A stretch of 64,000 nt of DNA from an uncultured Gammaproteobacteria bacterium (GTDB lineage: Bacteria; Pseudomonadota; Gammaproteobacteria; Arenicellales; JAANXG01), in contig CAMYJT010000004.1 in assembly GCA_947258785.1 (NCBI GenBank), positions 95,719-159,718 of the forward strand. The letters are read 5' to 3'. The position numbers were made by a program, and so were the translations under genes. The notes under the pieces were generated by a model that had not been told where the DNA came from, searched no databases, and worked only from the letters and a program-made list of their open reading frames with translations. Positions 18,003 through 26,534 of this stretch are shown piece after piece (position 1 is the first letter of the stretch; each line of letters starts with the position of its first letter).

Positions 18003-18986
18003 ATGATGGAAAAACCGGTACGAATTGCGGTCACCGGCGCCGCCGGCCAAATCAGTTATGCACTGTTATTTCGGCTCGCCCGCGGCGACATGTTGGGTCC
18101 GGAACAACCGGTCATCCTGCAGCTCTTAGAGATCCCAGCTGCCTTGGACGCCTTACGAGGCGTGGTCATGGAGCTGGCGGATTGCGCGTTCCCGCTGCTG
18201 CAGGACGTGGTCACGACCGACGATGCGGATACCGCCTTCGGCGACGCACAATACGCCTTGTTGGTAGGGGCGAAGCCCCGGGGCCCGGGCATGGAGCGCA
18301 AGGATCTCCTCCACGAAAATGCGAAGATCTTCTCGGCGCAGGGCAAGGCATTGCACAATACGGCCGACCGAGACGTGAAAGTACTGGTCGTGGGTAATCC
18401 CGCTAACACCAACGCCCTCATCGCGCAGAAAAACGCGCCCGGACTGCCGGCTGGAAATTTCACTGCGATGACCCGATTGGATCACAATCGGGCGCTCAGC
18501 CAGCTGGCCGCCAAGACCGGCGCACACGCGACCGACATCGCAGGGATGATTATCTGGGGCAATCACTCGGCCACACAGTATCCCGACATCCACCACGCCA
18601 CGGTAAACGGACAGCCGGCGACCAGCTTAGTGGATGCGGCCTGGATACAGGATGAGTTCATCCCCACCGTGCAACAGCGGGGGGCCGCAATCATCAAGGC
18701 GCGCGGTGCTTCCAGCGCGGCCTCGGCCGCGTCCGCCGCCATCGATCACATGCGGACTTGGATCATGGGGACGGATGCGGACGACTGGGTCAGCATGGCG
18801 ATACCCAGCGACGGCAGCTACGGCGTAGGCGAAGGGTTGGTGTACTCTTTCCCGGTGCGTTGCCGCCACAGCGACTACGAAATCGTCCAGGGACTCGATA
18901 TCAACGAATTCAGTGCGAGTCAGATGCGAGTGACCGAGCAGGAGTTGATCGAAGAGCGCGACGCCATTCGCGAACTGCTCGACTAA
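18003..18986 (+). CDS. mdh: malate dehydrogenase (NAD-dependent, cytosolic-type)
   Basis: A 327-residue Rossmann-fold dehydrogenase interconverting malate and oxaloacetate in the TCA cycle. It has the nucleotide-binding [15 protein letters not shown], the LLEIP strand that favours NAD, the substrate Arg loop ([16 protein letters not shown]), the [10 protein letters not shown] segment, TRLDHNRA, and catalytic His in [12 protein letters not shown]. This is the cytosolic-eukaryote-like MDH type, common in proteobacteria. The start at 18003 has an excellent ribosome site (GGGGGAGG) 7 bases upstream; the open frame upstream is not conserved-looking. It is monocistronic. Confidence 0.95.
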   Translation: MMEKPVRIAVTGAAGQISYALLFRLARGDMLGPEQPVILQLLEIPAALDALRGVVMELADCAFPLLQDVVTTDDADTAFGDAQYALLVGAKPRGPGMERKDLLHENAKIFSAQGKALHNTADRDVKVLVVGNPANTNALIAQKNAPGLPAGNFTAMTRLDHNRALSQLAAKTGAHATDIAGMIIWGNHSATQYPDIHHATVNGQPATSLVDAAWIQDEFIPTVQQRGAAIIKARGASSAASAASAAIDHMRTWIMGTDADDWVSMAIPSDGSYGVGEGLVYSFPVRCRHSDYEIVQGLDINEFSASQMRVTEQELIEERDAIRELLD

Positions 18987-19668
18987 GCGGTGTGCGCGGT
19001 GCGACAGTCGGGGTTGCCGGTAACCGCCGAAATCATTGAATTAATTAATATCCCTATAAAAATATATTATAAATTGGCTTGCGCACGCGTCTAACGTTGG
19101 TGAACAACATTCGCGTCAGCTAACCGTAGATCGTGCAGTTTTCCGCGCTAAAGCCCGCCAAATCGACCCCAGTGGCCGGGTCCACGGGCCGTTCCAGCCA
19201 GGGGGTCTGCGTTTACGATACCACCGCAGCGCGTGCGGCGGTGCGCGATGACTATCTTGTAACAATCTGTTTTTGTTATAAATATTTTCGGGCAAGGCGG
19301 TCGAGCCAAAACCTCTCAGAAAAAACAAGCACATAGATTCGAGTTTGTTCAAAGGATCGCAGGGCGCTAAGATATTCGGCAAGCAGGTCATCGTACTCGG
19401 TTGCGCGCGCTGCCCTGGCGCAGGCGCCGAGACAGACCTACCGGCGGACGCCGTGTTCAATGCAATGCCGGTTACGCGTCCAACAGCCGGTACGACGGAT
19501 ATCGCCAAAAGCGATGACGCATCTCCTGTCGGCCGCGCCGCGCGAGCGGCGTGGTTCGATAGGAGAGTTTTTCAACCGCCCTCATTGTGCACCGCAATCC
19601 AACATGATGTGTCTTGGCGCGTTCGGTACGGCTTGTCGCTTGATGCGTCCGCACGTAGCATCGTATTG
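18987..19668. other. 682-bp region without a recognised gene
   Basis: It contains an AT-rich patch (about 19037-19075, with ATTAATTAATAT and TATAAAAATATATTATAAATT) in otherwise GC-rich DNA, and a second AT-rich patch near 19270. These may hold promoters for the glycosyltransferase. Open frames on both strands here have no ribosome site or recognisable domain. The glycosyltransferase frame stays open back to 19345, but that segment lacks family features. Confidence 0.4.
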
Positions 19669-20544
19669 ATGCAGTTCTCTGTCATCATACCCACTCACAA
19701 TCGAGTCGCGCTGCTACGCCGAGCGTTGTCCTCGGTCGAGGTACAGTCGCAAGCACCCGCCGAGGTGATTGTCGTCGACGATGGATCTGAGGATGCCACC
19801 GAGTCGATGGTGTCAAGCTTGTTTCCGCGGGTCACGTACCTGCGGCAGGAGCGCCGCGGCGTCAGTCATGCACGAAACTGTGGGATTCGACAGGCGCGGT
19901 TTAACTGGCTGGCGTTTCTGGATTCCGACGATGAGTGGTGGCCGGCAAAGCTCGAACATCAGATGGCTTTGTTGCAGGCCAATCCGGATCGGCTCATCTG
20001 TCACACCAACGAGGTCTGGATTCGCGACAGCCGCCGCGTGAATCCCATGAAAAAGCATGCTAAGAGCGGCGGTTGGATTTTCGAACGCTGCCTGCCGCGT
20101 TGCGTTATATCACCGTCGTCGGTCGTGGTACATCGTTCGCTGCTGGATGACGTAGGCCTATTCGACGAAACGCTGCCGGTCTGCGAGGACTACGATTTGT
20201 GGTTGCGCATCTGTAGCCGATTTTCGGTTGCCTATGTCCCCGAGCCACAGCTGGTTAAGTATGGCGGTCATCCGGATCAATTATCGCGCAGATACTGGGG
20301 CATGGACCGGTTTCGAATTCGAGCACTGGAGAAATTGCTTGCGAACGAACCACTCTCCCGTGCCCAGCTTCGATCCGTGCTGAGTATGCTGGCGAACAAG
20401 ACCCGAATCGTGTGTGACGGGGCCCGCAAACGAAACAATCTGCCGGTGGCGTCGGAATACCAGCGTAAGTACGAGCTGTACTGCGATAGTCTGGCGGATT
20501 TTAACCGCGCCGACCACGGCACGAATCAAGGTGACAATGGATGA
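19669..20544 (+). CDS. family 2 glycosyltransferase
   Basis: A 291-residue GT-A-fold enzyme. It opens with the hallmark QFSVIIPTHNRVALL and IVVDDGSEDATE, then GVSHARNCGIRQA and the metal-binding DxD-like LDSDDEWW. Later EDYDLWLRI and GMDRFRIRALEKLL are typical of GT2 enzymes. It lacks transmembrane helices. The sugar donor and acceptor are unknown. The start at 19669 is where homology begins. It overlaps the next gene by 4 bp (ATGA), so the two products may work together. Confidence 0.85.
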   Translation: MQFSVIIPTHNRVALLRRALSSVEVQSQAPAEVIVVDDGSEDATESMVSSLFPRVTYLRQERRGVSHARNCGIRQARFNWLAFLDSDDEWWPAKLEHQMALLQANPDRLICHTNEVWIRDSRRVNPMKKHAKSGGWIFERCLPRCVISPSSVVVHRSLLDDVGLFDETLPVCEDYDLWLRICSRFSVAYVPEPQLVKYGGHPDQLSRRYWGMDRFRIRALEKLLANEPLSRAQLRSVLSMLANKTRIVCDGARKRNNLPVASEYQRKYELYCDSLADFNRADHGTNQGDNG

Positions 20545-21170
20545 TTAACCTGGTCGTGGCATTGAAGTGTGAGGCGATGCCTCTGGTGGAACATTTTCGG
20601 TTGCGCAGACGCCATACAACGGGTGAGATCTCCATATACTCGCAAGAACAACTGCGCCTGGTTGTTACTGGCCCCGGCAAGACCGCGGCGGCGGCGGGAA
20701 CCGCGTTGTTGCACGCTATGGGCAACGGCACCGAGCAGTTGTGGATGAACATCGGTATCGCTGGGCACCGCGATCTGGAGGTGGGCACCGGTGTGCGAGC
20801 GACATGCATTGTTGATTATGTCAGCGGACACCGCTGGTACCCATTGACGGCGGTCCCTCTATGCGGTACCGGAAAGACCATATGTACCGTGGATGCGCCG
20901 GAGCTCCGGTTCCCCGGGGACATGGTTTACGACATGGAAGCCTCCGGTTTCAGTGCTGCCGCGGCGCGCCTGGGCCACGGGGAAATGATCCAGTGCTATA
21001 AGGTGATCTCCGACAACCGGGCCACAGGGACCGGAGCGGTCACCCCGGCGGCCGTGGAGGCCCTGGTCGGTCCCCACGTGTCAGGCATCGCTCAGGGGCT
21101 GAACGCGCTGGTGGCGGCCATCGATGCGGCCACTTCGCTGCACAACTCAGAGCAGCTCATCCGTGTTTGA
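20541..21170 (+). CDS. nucleoside phosphorylase-fold protein (MTAN/PNP superfamily)
   Basis: A 209-residue protein with the PNP/UDP phosphorylase fold. It begins INLVVALKCEAMPLVEHF, has the phosphate or ribose loop VTGPGKTAAAAGTALL, NIGIAGHRDLEVGTGV, and the nucleoside-binding YDMEASGFSAAAARLG. The catalytic acid after the substrate loop is probably the Asp of ISDNRA. It is slightly shorter than MTA/SAH nucleosidase and does not look like a standard MtnN. It is coupled to a glycosyltransferase gene by a 4-bp overlap. Related proteins act in hopanoid side-chain synthesis, but no hopanoid gene is nearby, so substrate is open. Confidence 0.65.
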   Translation: MINLVVALKCEAMPLVEHFRLRRRHTTGEISIYSQEQLRLVVTGPGKTAAAAGTALLHAMGNGTEQLWMNIGIAGHRDLEVGTGVRATCIVDYVSGHRWYPLTAVPLCGTGKTICTVDAPELRFPGDMVYDMEASGFSAAAARLGHGEMIQCYKVISDNRATGTGAVTPAAVEALVGPHVSGIAQGLNALVAAIDAATSLHNSEQLIRV

Positions 21171-21224
21171 CAGGGGCCGGCAAATCGTAACCCGGTGCGG
21201 CGTGCGGCCATCCAATCGCCGCGC

Positions 21225-21310
21225 CAACGCTGGGACGACATATGCCAGTTCGGGTCACAAGCGTTACCCTACGCATTGACCGCATATCTTCGGCCTAACA
21301 AAACGTTAGC
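21225..21310 (+). repeat. dispersed repeat, partial copy D
   Basis: The segment around GCATTGACCGCATATCTTCGG matches copy A read on the minus strand (GCATTGATCGCATATCTTAGG), and continues ACAAAACGTTAGC like ACAAAATGTTAGC. It is truncated and abuts copy B head to head. The left boundary is uncertain. Confidence 0.45.
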
Positions 21311-21594
21311 CTGCATATTGCACCAAGGCGGCGAAATAATGGTGTATCAACTTGATTGTGTTCAATGATTCGGTCTTAGGTGATTCGTACAGTTTGTGCT
21401 TGTGCAATCGGCTATCCCGGCCCTGGCTCGATCTCAAACCCTGCACTTGCGCTTCACTCAACCCATAGCTCGCTATGGGTTTCGTTCCAGCGCGGCGTAT
21501 AGACGCCCGATCTCTTCGCCAGCTTCCGGGATCCTTGGTGCAATATGCAGGTTAGCCCTTCTATTCGCCGCCCTGGTGAATTCTGCGGGCTAAC
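21306..21594 (-). repeat. dispersed repeat, copy B with extra end
   Basis: Perfect 19-bp inverted ends (21311-21329 and 21533-21551, CCTGCATATTGCACCAAGG). The central hairpin is AACCCATAGC-GA-GCTATGGGTT. A 44-bp unit follows (21551-21594), bounded by GTTAGCCC and GGGCTAAC, that looks like a second copy of the element end. Confidence 0.75.
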
Positions 21595-21618
21595 GGCCTG
21601 TTCGGGTATTCGATGCTC

Positions 21619-22011
21619 TTAGGGTCGCCGCAGGCGACTCGACAGGCGGGACCACTGCTGCCGCAGGCCGCGACCGATACCGGTCAGGCGAGCCGTGATC
21701 GGTGCAGCGCTTTTGACCGCGGTATGCTCGGCCCTTCGAGTCAATTGTGCCGCGGCGTGTTCAGCCAAACGCTCAGCCGTGGAGCGGCACCATCGGTAGG
21801 CGCGTTCCAATCTCGAAGGCCAGTCGTCGAATCGTTCTTCGCCGGCGACAACCTTGACCAATCGACCGGCCATGGAGCTCGGCATCGCTTCTTTGACCGT
21901 CGTGAGTACTTCATCGACCGCAACGGACGCCGCTGCGTCGGATATTCCGGCCTTTTGGGAAACACGATAGATCAGCGCGTCAATACCGCAGTCGGCGATG
22001 AGTTCGTCCAT
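21619..22011 (-). CDS. small hypothetical protein, DUF2267/DUF2780-like N-terminus
   Basis: A 130-residue protein with a strong ribosome site (GAGGAGG) 6 bases before the ATG at 22011. The first ~60 residues (GIDALIYRVSQKAGISDAAA, then VDEVLTTVKEAMP) look like the short helical domains DUF2780 or DUF2267; this is a loose resemblance. The C-terminal half is basic and Arg-rich. It is the second gene after the coiled-coil/HhH protein (14-bp gap). The function is unknown. Confidence 0.6.
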   Translation of the reverse strand: MDELIADCGIDALIYRVSQKAGISDAAASVAVDEVLTTVKEAMPSSMAGRLVKVVAGEERFDDWPSRLERAYRWCRSTAERLAEHAAAQLTRRAEHTAVKSAAPITARLTGIGRGLRQQWSRLSSRLRRP

Positions 22012-22025
22012 TCAGCCTCCTCATG

Positions 22026-23006
22026 TTAACGTCCAGGCCCGTACTTGGCCTCGTAGGCACGCTTGGCCCCGCCGATCCAGTCGTCCCGCTCGATGCGCTT
22101 GGGAAAGGTTTTGATGGCAGCGGCCACGCGTTTTACATCGTCTATTGTGAAGTCGGCGATCTGTTTGAAGGTGGTGACACCGATGTCGTGCAGCGTCCGT
22201 TCCATAACCGGGCCAATTCCATGGATTTGTTTGAGATCGTCCTGCATCGGGTTTGTGGACGACAACCTTGGCCCGGAATCGGGGTGTTGCGAAGCGGTTT
22301 CGGCGCGATCCCGTGACGATCCTGTCGCCGGGATCCGATCGGCCAGGCGGCGCCCCGGCGCCTCAATGTTCGAGTTTGCCTTGCGCCGGAGCTCGCTCAA
22401 TTCTTCCTGCAGTCGATGGATGGTCGAGTCGTGCTCACCGGCGTTTGCGTGCAGCGTCTCAGTGAGCCGCTGCAGCTCGTCGATTTGGCATTGCTTTTCG
22501 GACAGCCGCTCGGCGAGGGGCTCCAGCTGTTCGACACGGCCCGCCAGCTGCCGGATGTAGCGATCCCTGGCTTCGGACTGAGTGCGCAGCTGACTCTCGA
22601 GACGCTGCACGGTAGTGTGCCGGACTTTCAGCTCGTGCTCCAGCGGGGCCAACTGGCGGAGTTGCTGATCGCGATCCGCAATGTCGTCGTCGCGTTGACG
22701 GACGGTTTGCTCAAGCGCGCGGCACTGTGCGCTGTCCTGCTGTGCCTGTGTTTCCAGACGGTGAGCCTGCGCCTGGAGCCGCTCCCGGTCCTGTTGGGAC
22801 GACCACTTAAGGTCGTTGAGCGAATTTTGCAGGACATCCAGTTGTTGTGCCGACGCCTCGAGGTGCTCGGAACGTTGCCGAAGATCGGATTGCAGGGCGG
22901 CGATGCGGGCCCGGCAGCCCATACCCCTGAGCAGCCAGCCTAACGTGACGCCAAACGCGAAGCCCGCCAGCACCGACAGCAGTATGTAAAGAACCTGATC
23001 GTTCAT
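22026..23006 (-). CDS. membrane-anchored coiled-coil protein with C-terminal helix-hairpin-helix domain
   Basis: A 326-residue protein. One N-terminal transmembrane helix (about 5-27) is followed by a long Gln/Glu/Arg-rich coiled coil (about 34-215), a disordered linker (to about 255), and a C-terminal HhH-like domain (DDLKQIHGIGPVMERTLHDI, then TFKQIADFTIDDV). Such HhH domains occur at the ends of several proteobacterial envelope proteins of unknown function. The ends suggest a membrane-tethered rod carrying a small nucleic-acid- or protein-binding tip. It leads a two-gene unit with the DUF2267-like gene. Confidence 0.65.
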   Translation of the reverse strand: MNDQVLYILLSVLAGFAFGVTLGWLLRGMGCRARIAALQSDLRQRSEHLEASAQQLDVLQNSLNDLKWSSQQDRERLQAQAHRLETQAQQDSAQCRALEQTVRQRDDDIADRDQQLRQLAPLEHELKVRHTTVQRLESQLRTQSEARDRYIRQLAGRVEQLEPLAERLSEKQCQIDELQRLTETLHANAGEHDSTIHRLQEELSELRRKANSNIEAPGRRLADRIPATGSSRDRAETASQHPDSGPRLSSTNPMQDDLKQIHGIGPVMERTLHDIGVTTFKQIADFTIDDVKRVAAAIKTFPKRIERDDWIGGAKRAYEAKYGPGR

Positions 23007-23233
23007 GGTCCTGTTTTTACACCAACTGCACTTGCTGTGAGGACAAGCTAAGTGTAAACAAATTTCAATTTATGTATAGATTCGGTGACTGGCGCGTCGA
23101 ACGACTCAGCTCTCCCGCACAAAGAATAAGGACCTTACTGGTGGGCCACTGCCGCAGAGGCCTCGCGCACATGGCGGGTCTGTGGGCAATGCGGTTAAGA
23201 TTGCCACTGCCGCAAACATACCGGGATCAGGCA
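23007..23233. other. divergent promoter region between coiled-coil gene and threonine aldolase
   Basis: It includes an AT-rich stretch near 23055-23080. The ltaE frame is open back to 23072, but the extra sequence shows no family features. No clear operator is seen. Confidence 0.35.
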
Positions 23234-24253
23234 ATGATTGACCTGCGCAGCGACACCGTAACCAAACCGACCCCCACGATGCGCGAGGCGATGGCCCGGG
23301 CCGATGTCGGCGATGATGTCTACGGCGAAGATCCCACGGTGAATCGCCTGCAGGCCATGGCCGCCGAGATGCTCGGGTTTGAGGCGGGGTTGTTCGTCCC
23401 CAGCGGGACGCAATCGAATCTATGCGCCCTGCTCACCCACTGCGGCCGGGGTGACGAGTACATCGTCGGTCAGATGGCGCATACCTATCGCTACGAGGGT
23501 GGCGGCGCGGCCGTCGTCGGCGGTATACAGCCTCAACCACTCGAATTTGAACCGGACGGTACCCTGGATCTCGACCGCTGCCGGGCGGCGATCAAACCAG
23601 ACGATCCACACTTCGCGCGGACCCGCTTGCTGTGCCTGGAAAATACCCAGTGGGGACGGTCTTTGCCCCAAGTCTATCTTCGGCGCGCCGGCGATTTCGC
23701 CCGCGACTATGGACTGGCCCTGCACCTGGATGGGGCGCGGGTGTTCAATGCCTGCGTTGATCAGGATGTGGCGGTCACAGAGCTCACCCATTATTTCGAT
23801 TCTGTCTCGGTCTGCCTCTCCAAAGGACTCGGCGCCCCGGTGGGGTCGGTGTTGTGTGGTTCACGCGAATTCATCGATCAGGCCCATCGGTGGCGCAAAG
23901 TGTTGGGCGGCGGCATGCGCCAAGCCGGTGTCATCGCCGCCGCCGGCATCATCGCCCTCAGCGGGCAGATCAATCGCTTGGCGGAGGATCATGCCAATGC
24001 CCGTACACTGGCGGAGGGGCTGGCGAAGATTGATCAACTGTGGATCGACGGACCCCACACCAATATGGTCTTCGTTCATCTCGATGAACGTTTGCTCGCG
24101 GAGCTCGTTCGCCATGTCGCGGAGCGCGGCGTGGCGGTTCAGGGGACGAGGAATCCGCTGCGATTGGTTACTCACCGGGACATTTCTGCGTCGGACATCG
24201 TCGTTGCTGTAAAGGCGTTCGACAACTTTTTCACCGGTCGGGGGTCGGCATGA
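23234..24253 (+). CDS. ltaE: low-specificity L-threonine aldolase
   Basis: A 339-residue PLP enzyme that splits L-threonine or allo-threonine to glycine and acetaldehyde. It starts IDLRSDTVTKPTPTMREAM with DVGDDVYGEDPTVNRLQ, diagnostic for the family. The PLP Asp lies in LALHLDGARVFNAC and the PLP Lys in SVCLSKGLGAPVGSVL. The start at 23234 matches the family start; upstream ATGs add about 54 unrelated residues. It is convergent with the endonuclease V gene. Confidence 0.93.
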   Translation: MIDLRSDTVTKPTPTMREAMARADVGDDVYGEDPTVNRLQAMAAEMLGFEAGLFVPSGTQSNLCALLTHCGRGDEYIVGQMAHTYRYEGGGAAVVGGIQPQPLEFEPDGTLDLDRCRAAIKPDDPHFARTRLLCLENTQWGRSLPQVYLRRAGDFARDYGLALHLDGARVFNACVDQDVAVTELTHYFDSVSVCLSKGLGAPVGSVLCGSREFIDQAHRWRKVLGGGMRQAGVIAAAGIIALSGQINRLAEDHANARTLAEGLAKIDQLWIDGPHTNMVFVHLDERLLAELVRHVAERGVAVQGTRNPLRLVTHRDISASDIVVAVKAFDNFFTGRGSA

Positions 24254-24278
24254 CTCGATGCCTGTGCGGACCTCGGGA

Positions 24279-24929
24279 TTATTGACTGGCCAGCCGGTGG
24301 GCCGCCCGAGTGGTCTCCGGCAGACGGTACTTGGTGCAGCACGCCAAGACGTAGTCGAGGGCAGTGTCCAGGCTGATACGGTGGCCCACTGACACAAAGA
24401 CCGGGCTCACGCCCGTGCGGGTGCGCAGCACAGCCCCGATGACCTCGCCTTGATCGACCAGTGGCCGCCGGCTGCCCCGGCGCTTCGGCACCGCGGCGTG
24501 GGTCCCGATCAGCCGTGATTTGGCCACGCCGATGGTCGGCAGATCGCTCATGACACCGAGGTGACAGGCGAGCCCGAACCGTCGCGGATGGGCGTAGCCC
24601 TGGCCGTCGCACAGGACCAGGTCCGGTACCTGCTTCAGCCGCTGCAACGCGGCCATGACGACCGGGGCCTCGCGAAACGACAGAAAGCCCGGCACGTACG
24701 GAAATTCCGTTTTTCGCCGCGCGATGGCAGTTTCGTGGAGCTCCAGTTCCGGAAACCGCAGGATCACGGCAGCCGCGCGTGCGTAGGCGCCGCGATCTTC
24801 GAACCCGACATCCACCCCCGCCACCCACCGTACGGTTGTCAAACAATCCTCGGTAATCACTCTGTCGCGCAGCGCCAGTTGAATCTCGCGCGCCTCCGCG
24901 GTCGATATTCTCCAGCTTTTAGCCCGCAT
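24279..24929 (-). CDS. nfi: endonuclease V (deaminated-adenine repair)
   Basis: A 216-residue Nfi-family nuclease that cuts 3' of inosine in DNA. The catalytic motif [10 protein letters not shown] (first metal Asp), [11 protein letters not shown] (substrate wedge), [18 protein letters not shown] (second Asp) and [12 protein letters not shown] are all present, ending with [15 protein letters not shown]. The ATG at 24929 gives about 38 residues before the first motif, as in E. coli. That ATG lies inside the terminal inverted repeat of copy C, so the repeat seems to provide the start codon and leader. No alternative ATG lies between it and the core. Confidence 0.92.
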   Translation of the reverse strand: MRAKSWRISTAEAREIQLALRDRVITEDCLTTVRWVAGVDVGFEDRGAYARAAAVILRFPELELHETAIARRKTEFPYVPGFLSFREAPVVMAALQRLKQVPDLVLCDGQGYAHPRRFGLACHLGVMSDLPTIGVAKSRLIGTHAAVPKRRGSRRPLVDQGEVIGAVLRTRTGVSPVFVSVGHRISLDTALDYVLACCTKYRLPETTRAAHRLASQ

Positions 24930-25188
24930 ATTGCACCAAGGATCCCCGATGATGGCGGAGGGATCGGGCGGCTGGACGCCGTGCTGGAACGTAGAAAATG
25001 GGGTCGGAGTTAATCACTCCGACCCCATTTTCTGTTGAGTGAAGCGCAAGTCCCAGCGTTCGCGACCGAGGAAGGGCCGCGACAGGCGCCCGCCCGGGTA
25101 CAGAGTATTACATCGGACATTCATCGAGTTTGACATTTCTAACATTTGTTGAGCTTTTTATTCGCCGCCTTGGCGCAAGTTGCGGGTG
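24919..25188 (+). repeat. dispersed repeat, copy C with nested palindrome
   Basis: About 270 bp, left end TTAGCCCGCATATTGCACCA, right end TTGGCGCAAGTTGCGGGT. It aligns by eye along its length with copy A read on the minus strand. Its centre is replaced by a perfect 18-bp palindrome (24993-25033). The left end overlaps the start of nfi. Confidence 0.75.
24993..25033. repeat. REP-like perfect palindrome inside copy C
   Basis: An 18-bp perfect stem (24993-25010 with 25016-25033) around TAATC; core TGGGGTCGGAGT / ACTCCGACCCCA. A degraded version with the same GGGGTCGG core lies at 32951-32977. Similar GGGTCGGAGT palindromes accompany REP-associated transposases in other proteobacteria (from memory). 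Confidence 0.7.
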
Positions 25189-25340
25189 GGTCCTGAGGGA
25201 AACGTCTGTGTCCGGCACTTGGTTGGTTGCCGTGGATGGCAGGCTGCGGTGTTCAGACACACGACGTTCGATGTATCGGTAGCGCAAGCCGGACCATGGC
25301 GAGTTGCAGAGGAAAAGTCAGGACGTCTACCAGATGACCC
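25189..25340. other. spacer between repeat C and aldo/keto reductase
   Basis: Non-coding sequence at the 3' end of the reductase gene; no hairpin with T tract or other signal recognised. Confidence 0.35.
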
Positions 25341-26309
25341 TTAGCGGGCCGCTGCATACAAGCCGCGCACCCACTCGGCAAGTTGCGGGTCCATGGCGCC
25401 CTCGGCGGCGGCCGCGGCCCCCACCTGTTCCGGGTTGCGCAGGCCGATCAGGGAGACCCCGCTCGGCGCGTCCGTGAGTATGGATTCCAACAGCGCATGG
25501 AGCACGGGCTGCGGCCGATGAGCGAAGCGGTGTTCCAGCTGTCGGCGTATGTCCCGTGCCCGGTCAAGGAATTCAGGGTCGGCGAATTCCGCGATACCGC
25601 TGCGCATGTCTCCGTTCCCGAAGCTGGGCGGAGTCTCGTACTTGCCCAGCAGCACACCGTGCTTGAGCGGCGAGAAGAAGACCACACCGGCATCGTGGCG
25701 GTCGACCCATTGCTTGAGCCCGCTCGTAGCATACGCATCGTCGAGAGCGTTGCGGTACACCTGCACGACGTCCGGCTGCACGCGATCGGCGCAGGCGGCG
25801 ATCTTGGCGGGGTCCCAATCCGACAGTCCCAGGAATCGTGTCTTGCCCTCGTCACGAAACCGGTGCAGTTGCTCTACTGCGGCGTTCAGATATCGGGCGT
25901 CTTTACCGAAATCACAGTGGTGCAGATAGTACAGATCGAGGTGGTCGACGTGCAGATAGCGCAGCGTCCGCTCGAGCTGTGCACGCATCTGTTGAGGATG
26001 ATAGAAATGCTTGAATCGTCCGCGATCCCAACCAACCTTGGAGGCCAGAAAGATGTCCGCACGGGTTACCTCTCCCCACACGGACCCGATCAGTTGTTCC
26101 GCACGGCCATTGCCGTAGACGTCCGCAGTGTCCCAGTGAGTGATTCCCAAATGGTAGGCCCGGCGCAATGCCTGCCGGGCGCGCTCATCGTCGTGACCGG
26201 TCCATCCCACCGGGAGGTTCCCGAGTGTGTTCGGACCTCCGTAGGCCCACGTCCCCAGGCCAATGGCCGGGATCAGGACGTCCGTTTTGCCGAAGCGGAT
26301 CGTGCGCAT
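25341..26309 (-). CDS. aldo/keto reductase
   Basis: A 322-residue NADPH-dependent TIM-barrel oxidoreductase. The catalytic tetrad is visible: Asp and Tyr in WDTADVYGNGRAEQLIG, Lys in FLASKVGW, His in DLYYLHHCDFG. The SLIGLRNPEQV region binds the coenzyme phosphate. It belongs to the YajO/general-stress-like AKR group rather than the beta-subunit channel type. The physiological substrate is unknown. It is monocistronic, with a repeat-containing region of about 400 bp behind its 3' end. Confidence 0.88.
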   Translation of the reverse strand: MRTIRFGKTDVLIPAIGLGTWAYGGPNTLGNLPVGWTGHDDERARQALRRAYHLGITHWDTADVYGNGRAEQLIGSVWGEVTRADIFLASKVGWDRGRFKHFYHPQQMRAQLERTLRYLHVDHLDLYYLHHCDFGKDARYLNAAVEQLHRFRDEGKTRFLGLSDWDPAKIAACADRVQPDVVQVYRNALDDAYATSGLKQWVDRHDAGVVFFSPLKHGVLLGKYETPPSFGNGDMRSGIAEFADPEFLDRARDIRRQLEHRFAHRPQPVLHALLESILTDAPSGVSLIGLRNPEQVGAAAAAEGAMDPQLAEWVRGLYAAAR

Positions 26310-26534
26310 GGTGTGAAAACTATATCGGGTGAGGCCGGGAGTTCAATCCCACCAGGGATTATTTTGACCGACATCAATTTCTGGCCGCGTGGTCAGCGAT
26401 TATACTTACGCGGCGTCAAGCGCCATCAGTTCCACAGGAAAGGGCCATACTCTGCAAAGGGTGAGCGTTGTGAAGCGCTGCGTTGAGACCAACGCAGACG
26501 ATCAAACTAGGTTGAGTGCCCATGGGAGCCGTTA
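26310..26534. other. divergent leader region before radical SAM gene
   Basis: About 225 bp between divergent genes. A perfect 8-bp hairpin (CTGCGTTG at 26478-26485 with CAACGCAG at 26490-26497, loop AGAC) lies in the likely 5' leader, 37 bp before the start codon. I compared the stretch with the consensus cores of cobalamin, SAM, GEMM and Moco riboswitches from memory and did not find a match. Confidence 0.4.

Noticed and set aside
19116-19508. 130-codon minus-strand frame upstream of the glycosyltransferase
   Set aside because: It crosses two AT-rich patches and low-complexity Arg/Pro segments, with no ribosome site or domain.
21285-21330. Integron attC-like pair GCCTAAC / GTTAGCC
   Set aside because: The core sites lie only 5 bp apart, far shorter than an attC, and the bases belong to the ends of two repeat copies.
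26310-26534. Possible riboswitch before the radical SAM gene
   Set aside because: Only one short hairpin is convincing; no known riboswitch core could be matched by eye.
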